64,000 bases of DNA from Monarcha castaneiventris obscurior (lineage: Eukaryota > Chordata > Aves > Passeriformes > Monarchidae). The notes under the pieces are model-generated. The model saw only the letters and a program-made list of their open reading frames with translations, was not told the origin of the DNA and ran no database searches. Shown here piece by piece: positions 13,901-27,960 of the stretch. The translations under genes and the position numbers were made by a program. Each line of letters opens with the position of its first letter. The first letter of the stretch is position 1. The stretch is taken from contig JAMPIT010000856.1 in the NCBI GenBank assembly GCA_026261815.1, forward strand, positions 13,360,001 through 13,424,000. The letters run 5' to 3'.

Positions 13901-16900
13901 CAGCATCTCTTTACACTGTTGTAGTTGGTCTCAGGTTAACACCTCTCCTCTGATCTCACCTGAGACAACTGCTGATGTTTCTTTTGCATCTGCTTGAAGT
14001 CATGGCTTTGGTTGACTGCCACTGCTAATTAACTCTGTACTTTATGCCAAACAGAGTACAAAGGGTACAAGACTAGTCCACAACCTCTCAATGATTTACC
14101 AAAACACAACTTTTCTCTGATTTTTAGAGAAGCAAATAGCACTTGATTTGAAGACAATGTTTTATATGTTTAGATTCCTAGCAAGAACTTGTCAATATGA
14201 ATATTCTGTGTTTCTCAGAATCACACCTTCAAGTTTAATTCTGGAAGTCTGAACCAAAAAAAAAAAAAGGCTTTAATATTACTTAAAAAAGACACCTCAG
14301 GTGAAAATGACACTAGGTATGCAAGTACATAAGTATCCAGATGATCAACCCAATAGAACTTTCAGATGTCTCTCGTAGAGCAAAAAAAATACCCCAAAGC
14401 CAAATACACAAACAAACAAAAATTAGTATTTTTCTTGAATTTCATAGGAACGAGTCCTAAACATTCCAGGAAACTGTGCAATACTCAGATTCCGTGCCAG
14501 ATTTTGTACTGTTGTTAACTGCCCATTACTTAGCAGCTGTTGTTCTGGTTGAGTTATTAGGGATTTTCTTTATAGTGTTACACTGTTTGCATAGCATCTA
14601 TTAAAAAAACACTTTCACAGATCTCAGTTTCTGAATGCATAATGTAATTACAATCACCTAAGCTAACACATAACCCAGAAATAAGGAAAACAGGCATATA
14701 ATTCAGATGTAAAACAGATTGTCTCATTAAAATATCCCTTAATATACTAATCCCTGATTATTGCATTCTAATTGTAGTGATGTACAGGGATCTGTACTTC
14801 AGATGAAGTGTCATTAATAAATAAATAAAACCCAGTAACCCTAGATTCCCACCTGTATCAATGTACAGTGACATCAACTTGATTCTGAAATTCAGCTCTT
14901 TTAGGCTTTTGTAAACCATCTTTCAGCCAGGATTAGCATCACTTTTGTTGCCAGCATTGAATTTCAAACATTAAAAGATCCCTTCGGAAGTAATCATTGC
15001 AATTATCTCACTTTTATTTGAGATCATACTCTAATATAATACTAATTCTGGCTATTTTACCACTGTTGAATACGCAGAAAACCAGCTCAGCCCTCTGTGT
15101 GCCATGGCAGAGTGTATGAGGTAACCAGATGTTCTTTGAACATTTGGTGCTTATATTTTAATATAATGCCCAAATTAGTTGCACACGCATTTTGAGCTGC
15201 TTGAGCATTATATGCTCACCTTGATCTTGTCATTTTTCTCTACTTCATTTCAATTCCCTCGTTCTCATTAGCTGCCAATAATTAGTGTTGTATGGCAAGT
15301 GAAACACTTAGAGAGAGCAGTTCCATGAGCACTGTGTAGGAGCCAGCAGAAATAAAGGAAGTTTCCTATAAAGGAACATCTATGGTACTGTCACAGAGCA
15401 CTGAAAAAAAATTCCTTTCTCTAGAAATATCTGGCAGTAAAAAAATAACCCTTCTGTTCAAACTCAGATCAACTTGATCATAAACGAGAAAATACAACAG
15501 CATGTAAAAAGGTACCTAAGAGGATGAAAGTTATTTCAGGGTGATTCTGGAGAAAGCACAGAATGAACTTAATTCCCACTGCCTGACAAACCATAATATC
15601 ATGGAAATCTCAGGCAGAAAGCAACATGAATAGATAGCGCTGAATAAAGAACATAAATGGAAAGAGCACTAAAAGATCCATGATCAGATCTTCAGCTTGT
15701 ACCAATCAGCACAGTTTAATTTGTTTTAATCACACAATACTAATCTACAACTGCCCAGGGTTCTTAGGTTTAACGAGAAAATGTTCTTCCAGGTCACTAT
15801 AACCAGTTTTCCCACAGGAAGCAATGGAAGGAGCATTTGTTTGTTCCTGGACAGCTGGTATTTGGGACCAAAGGTAAGTCTGATTATTTGTGATTTATGC
15901 CATGTTCCTTGACATACAAAAGAGGTAGCAAAAAAGGTAAAAGTATCATTAAATTATGTCTGCTTTTTATGTTACTTTTACTTTGTATTTCTCTATCCCA
16001 ATTCAAACAGTGCTATGGAATATTTGCTATTATTGACACTTTTCTCACTGTCATTAAACCAAGCAGGAGTAAACTCACTGTAGTTCATTAACTTACATCA
16101 AGGCTTAGATATATTTATTATTCTGTTCCACAGTATAATTTGTAATCCTTGCTACCATAAAAATATTTCCTCTTTGGCATAACATGCCATCTCCATTCAT
16201 TCAAAAATAAAACAATCCTCATGGATTAAGAGAACATTAGTTTAGATACCACAATTTACTATTACACAACAAACAGTAACCAAAATGTGAGTTTTTATTG
16301 ACCTTCATCCTAGAATTTTGCCCATACTAACTGCCTTAAAGATGGAAACAGAATTTTGTCTCAGAAGGAAAACATCATATCTGCTGTTACAAATTTTCTT
16401 AAGGTTTTTTGTTCCAAAAGTAATAGTCCTGAAATATATAATAAACTCACTTACTTATACTTATAATTAAAATTTTGTTATTAATGAAATAGATTGTGAG
16501 AGTGTGTTATAAAATATATTTAAAACTATTTCCATACTAACAAAGTCTGATTCCTACAACCTATAGAACTTGCTACAACTAGTAAGCCTATTATTGATTT
16601 CATGGAATTCAAAATATTCAAAATGGATTATTAAGTAGGCCAACTGATTATATATCATCTTCCAAGGAATACTGACAACAAGATCATTTTATTCAGCTTT
16701 ACCAAGTTCATAGTTTTCTGTCACTGAAGGCATTGGTTTCTGTTTCTGTAATTCAGAAAATGGTCAGGAAATACAAAATGAAGCTTACTGTAGAAAGATC
16801 ATCCAAATTAGAAAATGCTTTCCTCTACCCTAGTGACAAGTTATCTTTGTCAGAATGTCACATTGTCACCTCTGATCTTTCATCTCCAACCTCCTTTATA

Positions 16901-17236
16901 CATTCCATTCCAAAGGATTACCAGACCCAGGGAAAACAAATTCTTTTCATAAGGATTTGACTGCTGGAGTCGTCTTCCAAAGAGTGACTTTCAGGTGCAG
17001 AGGTTACCTGTTAACATACTTGGAGGCTGAAAGGTGTTTCTGATGGCAGAATTGCACTTAATTAAGCACTAGTGGATTTATTTTAAAAAACTCTTCTTTT
17101 TGTCCATATTATCTTAAGATATAAATAGAAAGAAAAGTTTAATTAGTTAAGGAAGAAATTTGAGCCAGGTCTCAATTCAAACATTTGATCCATGAAAGTG
17201 TAACCTAAGTAGTGGTTATTGTCACCTTTTGAATCC
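10996..17236. other. Intergenic DNA between the second parvalbumin gene and oncomodulin
   Basis: AT-rich, low-complexity-poor sequence with only short open frames that lack coding character. I see no recognisable repeat. The one suggestive element is a splice-flanked segment at 15818-15873, listed under findings. Confidence 0.6.
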
Positions 17237-17332
17237 TTTATAAGACAGAGTGGCAAGCCAGAGCCAACATTACTTTTTTGCCTGGTATCTCCTCAACTAT
17301 TATTCCTTTACCTAGCTGAGAAAATTCAGAAG
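17237..17332 (+). promoter_or_regulatory. OCM: TATA-type promoter and probable noncoding first exon of OCM
   Basis: TTTATAAG at 17237-17244 is followed about 90 bp later by a good splice donor, AG|GTGAGC, with the exon end at 17332. The coding exon at 17929 starts immediately after an AG acceptor, so an untranslated upstream exon is expected. Transcription would begin near 17265. The layout (TATA, short leader exon, about 600 bp intron, ATG exon) parallels the gene upstream. Inferred from sequence only. Confidence 0.55.
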
Positions 17333-17935
17333 GTGAGCAGCCGACTTGAGATTAATTAAATAAAATTACTGTGCAGAGCTGCACCAGTAGTAAGTACAAT
17401 AACCTTTGTTGTAAGGTTTTTATTTTAATTGCTGGAATTACATATGGATGGATTGTATATAGATAAGTATCAGTTTTCTTTTTATTCTTTAGAGCTGTTG
17501 GGGGAGATAATAGAAGCAAACTTTCTTACCTTTCCTTTTCTAACTGCATATATCGTTACTTGTATTGCCAGATTCCATGCATTCCAGTAAGACTGGAATT
17601 ATTTATTATATTAATGGTTACATAGAGTTTTAAAATGTGCTGTATTTACATAGGTTGCAGGTAAATGATAAAATATTGATCATCAACTCACAACATGGTT
17701 AATGTAACCCATCTCATTAAAAAGCATTATTTCTGCACTGCTCTTTTTAAGGAAGTGATGTACTAAACCTTGTAATTTGTTAAGGAATAGCAGAGATGTT
17801 GGTTTGATCAGTGAGATTCATCTACTCTTGTTGACCTTGTAGTAATCTTCAAAACATGGAAAACCCCAATTTGTTGTATGATGCATTTGCATTTCAAAAC
17901 TCCTTTTGCAATATTCTATTTTGCACAGGTTTGAA

Positions 17936-20583
<2,648 letters not shown>

Positions 20584-20802
20584 AGGTTCAAAAGGACCAA
20601 GCAAGATAGAATTGGGATGAATCTGCACAAGACACTCCAAAACCTTGAAAACTGGGAGTCCCTTATTTATCTTGACAGTGTCTGTTATTTTTTCACTGAC
20701 TTAGCAACATAATGGAACGCTGATTACTGATTTTTTTCATTGTGTGGACTATTTACCATGTTCTAACCTCTACTTTAGCAGACACTTCCCTTAAAAATAT
20801 CC

Positions 20803-20808
20803 AATAAA
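20803..20808 (+). terminator. OCM: Polyadenylation signal of OCM
   Basis: AATAAA lies 220 bp after the OCM stop codon, followed by a T-rich stretch (about 20836-20843) that could serve as the downstream element. Confidence 0.65.
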
Positions 20809-23800
20809 AATTAATCATATACTGTAGCCTGTGTCTATTTTTTTTACTCCTATATTGAAACATGAGAATTCTTAAACCAAAAGTGTTAATCCCTCTAAGA
20901 TCTTGAACTTATCAGATCCTCATATATGGAACATCTTTTGAAATGAGTGGGAGTTCTGTTTATATCAGGCCTTCTGGATTAAGTTTAAATTCTCAGAACA
21001 TTCAGATCTTCATTAAAAACTAGGAGCTCAGACACAGTTGTGAGAGAGGTGAGGGTAAAATCTCTCACTGACTTCCAAGTGAAAAGCAGTCATATATTTT
21101 TGCTCAAGAAGTGGCTTCTGCATGAGGTTGCTGCTGTTTCAAACCACTCTTTTACATCTGCCAATTAATAGATGAGGAAAGCAGAAACCACATGCTTTCC
21201 TGCAGACAGAATTAAAAGGAAAGCCTATGAGGACTTGAGGTTTCAGACAGCTGTGAGGTTTTAAGAAGCAGAGGGGAAGCAAGATATCTTCTTGGTGGCA
21301 TTTTCTCATTTTCTCAACAGGGAGGACTGCAAGTGTGGAGGAAGAATATGTACAAATGCATGTTGAGAAAGCCCCATCATACCCTCTCTGGCGGGATGGA
21401 CTGACCTGTTAAAAATGTCCTTCACAAGTGCATCCATCTCTGGGGAGGATGAAGAAATGTCTTTTTATGAGCAAACTATTCACTCATTAGAAGAGGAGAT
21501 ATTCAGATACTCTGATGGAGTATTTATACCTTCACTTGCTCTCTCAACATCAGCAAGTTGCAGGTCACACACATGATAAAAAATGAACACTGAATTTTGA
21601 TACTACTTCTTAACATTATGAAATATGCTCACCTGGCATAAGTCTCTAGAGTATCAGTGACTTAAACAGAGCTATTCAGATTTACACAAGCCAAGGGTCT
21701 GACCCATGAGGAGCTGACCCATGGCCATTCTCAGAGCATAAGATGGATGTCACAGGATAGTCACAAGAAATAAAGTGTGTTCTTGGCAATGAAATCAGTC
21801 TGATGACAGAAGGGTCTTGGAGTAGTTCACATGTAAGTAACAAACAAACTGCTCTCCATTTCACTGACAATTAACTGTCCTGACCTTGACTAATCATGTT
21901 ACATCAGGCAGGCAAATGCCTGTAAAATAAAGAATTTTCCAGGTGCTGTTGTACTCTGAACTCTAGTTCCTCTCAGCGTCTCAGCCTTTGCACTGTGGAC
22001 CTCAACAAAGAAACCCAGAGGCAAAGTACAAATTCTGTTATTCTCCACTGAGATGCAACAGGATGCTGGAGCAGGTCACCAAACAGAAAAAAATACACTT
22101 GCCCTACTCAGGATATTCTGAGGTCTCTCAAACATCCAAAGTATTGCAGTTAAAGAATCTTTCCATGCTTTCCATCAGGAAAAAAGGTACCTTAAAAACC
22201 CCCAGCAGTACAGCACGTACCCGAGCAAATTTAAGTAAGGGAAAACTTGTTGACTTGTAGGAAGAAACACTTGAAGTTAAAATATCACTTCCCCAGGATC
22301 CTCGAAACATTAAATCATGCTTTTGAATACTCTTGTAAAACATGTGATAGTCATAACTCAAACTGGATTTATTCACTGACAAAAATACTTGTCTCCTCCC
22401 TAGCCTAAAGCAAAACATCATTGGTAAAGCTCCTAGAGATGTGGCATGTAGAATTCCCAGTGCTTCAGGCAGGGCCCTGTAGTTGAGAAAGCTCCTGGGC
22501 GGGGTTTATTGACTGACAAGGAAGGAACAACTAAATGTACTGACCATGTTTAACCTCCATTTAACACGTGGATATGGGTGCTCACTAGAAGTATATATTT
22601 AATGAATAGGATGGAAATAATAATTAATCTACTGCATTCACCACAATTTGACATGAAAGGCAGCAGTCAGAAATCACCCATCACTGGCAGTCCTGCTTAC
22701 AGATTGCAACAGAAGGTGCAAGTGGTTATCAGAATTGCCACTTGTACATTGTATACTACAATTATTCACTAGACACAACAATTATAAAAATACAATTTTA
22801 GAAAACACCAGAATGCTTATGATTCCCTTAAAATACAGGTCTCTGGAGTGCTATTCCATGTTCACGTTATGCACCCCCTAATACCTTGTGCCAGTTTACC
22901 CTGTCTGTGAACAGTTAAAATTAATATATAAAAAAACCCTGTAGCCTTATTCAACTTCTAAGCAGGAAAATTCCATCCCTTAAATATGTCAAACTGTGAC
23001 ATCATTCTTAATATAATTCTCATTTCTTGCAGTGCTCAGAACAGAAATAATTAACATATTAATATAATCAATTTTTAGAGCTGAAATTCTTTTAACTGCC
23101 TAGCCCCTTCCTCATCTTCTCTTACCAGCTTTTCTTCAGAGCCAGGCTAGTAACATTAAACAAAAAAACCCTTTCAGTATTTCAAGTTTTGCATGAAACC
23201 AGTTTTTCAGTTGCTACTCAGTAACCTTGTATTCTTAATCATAACCCAAGCTAGTGCAAAGTTACTGTCTTCCTTTATGAAATCTCTGGTCCTGCAAAGC
23301 AAAAGCATCCATTATTAAACCATTACTCACCACGACACTCCCAGTGCTGCTCACACTCCCTGACATCACTCCCAACAGAAGAAGCCTGGGGGATGTGAAG
23401 GCTGCCTTAGCAGGAGCCCAGCTCCAGCTGCACTGTTGTATTTTCCCACACAGCTCCACAGGCCTGTTGCAGTGCTAACAAAGCATGCAGACCAGGGAAA
23501 CACAGGCATTGTGCTTTTTGCTGGATCACAGCATTATTTTGTAATTTATTTGCTAAACTAATCCCAAACTGCTGAGTCTACGCATTTGTTAACACATTTA
23601 GACCACATACTGTCAATGGAACAGCTATTTGAGCTGTCAGCTGTATTTATTTAAAGCTGTCAGCTCTAACACCCAGAGTGATTTATAGTATACCTTTTTG
23701 TGAAGTCTGTTACTGCACAGCTGACGGAAGTGCTCAAAATAGTATCCAGATATAGGCTCAAAAACCAAAACATATGTCTACACAGTACTATACCTTACTT

Positions 23801-25360
23801 CCAAGTATTTTTAAAAATAAATTGGAAAGCACTCATAAAGTTGTTAATTGTTTGTCCCTTGAGGCAGGGGTTGTCCTGTAAATTCCCAATGTACTTATGC
23901 AGCAGTTTAATTTTACATAATCATGGGCTGGGAATCACATTTCAAACTCAGGGTGATCTGATGCCACTTTGCAAATGTCAAGGTGTGGTGTTACTGCACA
24001 TACAATTAAGAAGATGGGATGAAATTGGAACCACAATCGAAGTTTCTTCATGCCCTGTTAATGTGTACATTAGAAATGTAATAATTTAATTGAATCTGTT
24101 ATCACTTGCTCGTTGTAGATTCTCACGAATACTTCCACCAAAAGCAATGTCAACTTACAGATGAGGTTGCACCGAGCAGAATTTTATGTTAGCAATCACT
24201 ACACATACACTAGTTCCCTTCCTAGGGAAAGCTGGACACAGAAACCCCTTCCTCAGCAATCCCCATTTACAGTGAGTACCCAGTGTCCAACTCTACGTAC
24301 CTCCACAATATATCCCTTGCTGTGTTTGTACTGCAGCATTAAACAGGCACCCCAGTCACAGCCCAGGATCTCCATCTTACTAAGTCCTGAACAAACACAC
24401 ATCTAAACATTTCAACCAACACAAGCAAAAATCTACAGTCACTGCTATTTTATGATTTCTTCAGTAAGAAATTATTTAATTTGATTATCAATACTACCAA
24501 TTTTAAGAATTTCCCTGTTTTGCTTTAAGTGAGTTGTGTAAGAAAATGAACTTCCCCTCTGCTCTGATCACCACCTCATCCCCACCTGCAGTGGAGCACA
24601 AGCAAGGAGTGGAACAACACTCCCAAGGAGTGGAACAACACTCCCAAGGAGCCAAAAGTGGCTCCTTTTGTTTGATATATTCAATCCTGACTGGATCTTC
24701 CCAGAAATTGTCTCAAGTGTGCTGCAGTTTTCAAATGGATTGACCACAATAAAAGGCCTGCTCTGCAAACACTGCTGATTTTTAGCTGAGAGCTGTAGGG
24801 TAGCAAACAAGAATTACTGTATGTGGATACCTCACCCTGACACATTTGGCCTGATCCTCCCTCAGACCCTGCTCAGGGAAACACTGCACAGCTCAGCACA
24901 GCAGGGCTGTCCCTCATCCTGCTTTGCTGGCAAGAGGAAGGAGTCACCTTCTGCTGTGACCTCTCTGAAAACACCCTGAAATGATAAAGAAGATTCTCTG
25001 CAGCTTTGGAAACATTTCCTACAGCTGTCCGAGAACTGGCTGGCACTGTCTGGAAATGCTGTGTCTGTGGTGTGGCTCAGCCTGTTGTGTCACTCCTGCC
25101 TGTCCAGGCCACACAGGAGGAGCTGCTCACTCTTGAGAGGTTTGGGTTAAACGCCACCCGTGCGGGCAGGAAAGGTGACACCCAAGGTAGTGGTGATCTC
25201 TGCACCCATGGAAAGGAGCCTGCACACACCCACATGAACTCACACATCCAAACTCAGAGTGCTGAGTTTGCCTGGAGGACCTCAGCATGGCCAGGGCAGG
25301 TGAACCAGCACTTCTATTCCACACCTCACAAGGTACCAGCCTCCTCCAGGCCAGGCGCTG
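20809..25360. other. Intergenic DNA between OCM and the 54-bp minisatellite
   Basis: I see no gene. Open frames are short and not splice-flanked. There is a small tandem repeat at about 24604-24650, just over two copies of a 21-bp unit around ggagtggaacaacactccca. GC content rises from about 24.9 kb toward the CCZ1 promoter region. Confidence 0.6.
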
Positions 25361-25363
25361 GGA

Positions 25364-25903
25364 GGGTTTGCAGCCATGGCACAAGGCAGTAGGGACACGA
25401 TGGATATGACTCCAGCAGGATTTGCAGCCATGGCACAAGGCAGTAGGGATGGGATGGAGCTGACTCCAGCAGGATTTGCAGCCATGGCACAAGGCAGTAG
25501 GGACACGATGGATATGACTCCAGCAGGATTTGCAGCCATGGCACAAGGCAGTAGGGATGGGATGGATATGACTCCAGCAGGATTTGCAGCCATGGCACAA
25601 GGCAGTAGGGATGGGATGGAGATGACTCCAGCAGGATTTGCAGCCATGGCACAAGGCAGTAGGGATGGGATGGAGCTGACTCCAGCAGGGTTTGCAGCCA
25701 TAGCACAAGGCAGTAGGGATGGGATGGAGCTGACTCCAGCCGGATTTGCAGCCATGGCACAAGGCAGTAGGGATGGGATGGAGATGACTCCAGCCGGATT
25801 TGCAGCCATGGCACAAGGCAGTAGGGACAGGATGGAGATGACTCCAGCAGGATTTGCAGCCATGGCACAAGGCAGTAGGGATGGGATGGAGCTGACTCCA
25901 GCA
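25364..25903. repeat. 54-bp minisatellite, about 10 copies
   Basis: Nine full units plus a partial tenth start at 25376 and repeat every 54 bp. Each begins atggcacaaggcagtaggga and ends gatttgcagcc; a partial unit end (25364-25375) precedes the first. Copies differ at a few fixed positions, for example ggacacgatggat versus ggatgggatggag. Because 54 is a multiple of three, several frames on both strands stay open through the array. This explains the long apparent reading frames here (up to 278 codons on the - strand); I do not regard them as genes. Confidence 0.95.
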
Positions 25904-26580
25904 GCCCAGGGGGAAACAGCGGTCATCCCTTTCTGGCTTACACCGCTCAGTTTTTGAGTACACACATTAAATATTAAATTGCTGCAGTCTTACAGCATCT
26001 CTATTCCACACAGTGCTCCTACTGCACTGGATTGGATTCTCAAGGAATACACCAGCTGCTGAGGCTGAGGACTATCTGGAATGATGCTACTGGCAATGAA
26101 AGTAAATATAAACCAGAGTGATGATAGGAACTGAAATAATAACAAAAACTCAAGAAATACTGGGTTTTTTTTCAGATTTCATTCAGATGCTGAAACTTCA
26201 CACTCCTATGGAGAAGAAAAGTGATACATCTCTTACCATGTAGCCATTTTTTGTCACAGGTCACACTGAATTTTATTAAAATGGGAATTGAAAAGTAATA
26301 GAAAAGCTTATTTTATTAGTTAAATGCCACTATCTTAAATGTGCCAGACAGAAATGGAAAAATAATCAGAATAGACATAATATATCTATTTACGGCGAAA
26401 GGATTACCTGCACTAAGTGATGCTGCATGCCAATTCCTTCAACATCCTCAAACTTGATCTCATCTTTCAAATCTCGCATTCTGCCTCTAAAAACACAGTG
26501 CTTCTACTTTTTCCAGCTGCCAGGCAGCTCTGAACGATCCAGAGGGGAATGAAACACTCGTGTTTCTGCACTTCCAACAG
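25904..26580. other. Spacer between the two minisatellites upstream of CCZ1
   Basis: AT-rich sequence from 25950 to about 26500, switching abruptly to GC-rich DNA near 26580. I see no gene, promoter motif or recognised repeat. Confidence 0.5.
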
Positions 26581-26680
26581 GGGTGCGATGGCCGGGGCAC
26601 CGCGCCACAGCCCGGGCCCAGCGGCCGGAGCTCCCCGGGAACCTGCGGGACCCCAGCAGGAACCGCGGTCCCCGGCCGGG

Positions 26681-27402
26681 CACGGGCTCTGGCTGCGGGA
26701 ACACCGGGAAAAGCCCCTCGCTGAGGGAACACCGGGAAAAGCCACTCGTTGGGGGAACACCGGGCACGACCTCTGGCTGAGGGAACACCGGGCACGGCCA
26801 CTCACTGAGGGAACACCGGGCACGGGCTCTGGCTGAGGGAACACCGGGCACGGCCCTGGCTGAGGGAACACCGGGCACGGCCTCTGGCTGAGGGGGCACC
26901 GGGCAAAGTCCCTCGCTGAGAGAACACCGGGAAAAGCCACTCGCTGAGGGGGCACCGGGCACGACCTCTGGCTGAGGGAACACCCGGCAAAGCCACTCGT
27001 TGAGGGAACACCGGGCACGGCCTCTGGCTGAGGGAACACCGGGAAAAGCCACTCGCTGAGGGAACACTGGGCACGGCCTCTGGCTGAGGGAACACCGGGC
27101 ACGGCCACTCACTGAGGGAACACCGGGCACGGGCTCTGGCTGAGGGAACACCGGGCACGGCCTCTGGCTGAGGGAACACCGGGCACGGCCTCTGGCTGAG
27201 GGAACACCGGGAAAAGCCACTCGCTGAGGGAACACCAGGCACGGCCTCTGGCTGAGGGAACACCGGGCACGGCCACTCACTGAGGGAACACCGGGCACGG
27301 GCTCTGGCTGAGGGAACACCGGGCACGGCCTCTGGCTGAGGGAACACCGGGAAAAGCCACTCGCTGAGGGAACACCAGGCACGGCCTCTGGCTGAGGGAA
27401 CG
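26681..27402. repeat. 28-bp GC-rich minisatellite just upstream of the CCZ1 CpG island
   Basis: About 26 tandem units of 28 bp are built on the core gctgagggaacaccgggcac. Unit variants (cggcctctg, cgggctctg, aaaagccactcg, cggccactca) alternate. The rare ccactcactg variant recurs at 27105 and 27273, exactly 168 bp (six units) apart, and earlier at 26798, 307 bp before (eleven units less one base), so there is a higher-order period of six units near the promoter. On the - strand the period of 28 rotates through all three frames and leaves long apparent reading frames of about 300 codons; these are artefacts. The array ends about 240 bp before the CCZ1 ATG. Confidence 0.95.
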
Positions 27403-27960
27403 CGGGGCCTCGCATTCCCCGGGCACCCGGCGGGGCTCCCCCGCCCGCCGTTCCCGTGCCCGCCGTTGGGGGAGCTGCGGGCGGCCGGGCCGGGAGCGCT
27501 TCCCGGCCGCTGCTGCGCTTCCGGGGCGCGGAGGCGGAACCGCGGCCGGGCCGGGGCCGCTGGAAGCGCGGCGGGGCCGGTGCCGCGGCGGCCTCGGGCC
27601 GATCCCCGATGGTGTCTGGCGGCTGCCGGCCCCAGGCTCAGGATGGCGGCGGCGGCGGGGGCGGCCGGCCAGGAGAAGCAGCTCGCTCCGACTCTCCTCA
27701 GTTTTTTCATCTACAACCCCAAGCTGGGGCCCAAAGAGGGAGAGGTACCGGGGGGATGCCGCGCCCGGGGATGCGGGGAAGGCGCGGCGGTCCCTCCATG
27801 CCCGAAGCCGGGCCGCGGCGTGTGCGGGCTCGGCGCTGTCCCTGCGGAGCGGCCCCGGACAAAGGCGGTGGCAGCTGCGGCTTCTCCCGGCCCGCGGCTG
27901 CCGCATCCGCACCTGGCATGGGGGTACCCGCAGGGCCGGGGGCACTGCCGGGGTCTGTCC
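27403..27960 (+). promoter_or_regulatory. CCZ1: CpG-island promoter of CCZ1
   Basis: Very GC-rich, CpG-dense sequence with repeated cggccggg / gcggggccgg blocks and no TATA box surrounds the CCZ1 start codon. This is the usual architecture of a broadly expressed vertebrate gene. The transcription start is probably between about 27480 and 27600, but I cannot place it from sequence. An ATG at 27609, out of frame with the main ATG at 27643, could act as an upstream start if included in the transcript. Confidence 0.7.

Noticed and set aside
25127..25963. Long repetitive reading frame on the - strand (278 codons, HPIPTALCHGCKSCWS-type repeat)
   Set aside because: It is a by-product of the 54-bp minisatellite, whose period is a multiple of three; parallel frames are open on both strands and no splice or start context supports a gene.
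25364..27402. Regularly spaced repeats resembling a CRISPR array
   Set aside because: Units are contiguous tandem copies without unique spacers, in a vertebrate genome: minisatellites.
26467..27945. Several - strand frames of 200-300 codons with VPGVPSA/FPQPEA repeats
   Set aside because: They are produced by the 28-bp GC-rich array read through three rotating frames and run antisense into the CCZ1 first exon; GC-rich DNA simply lacks stops.
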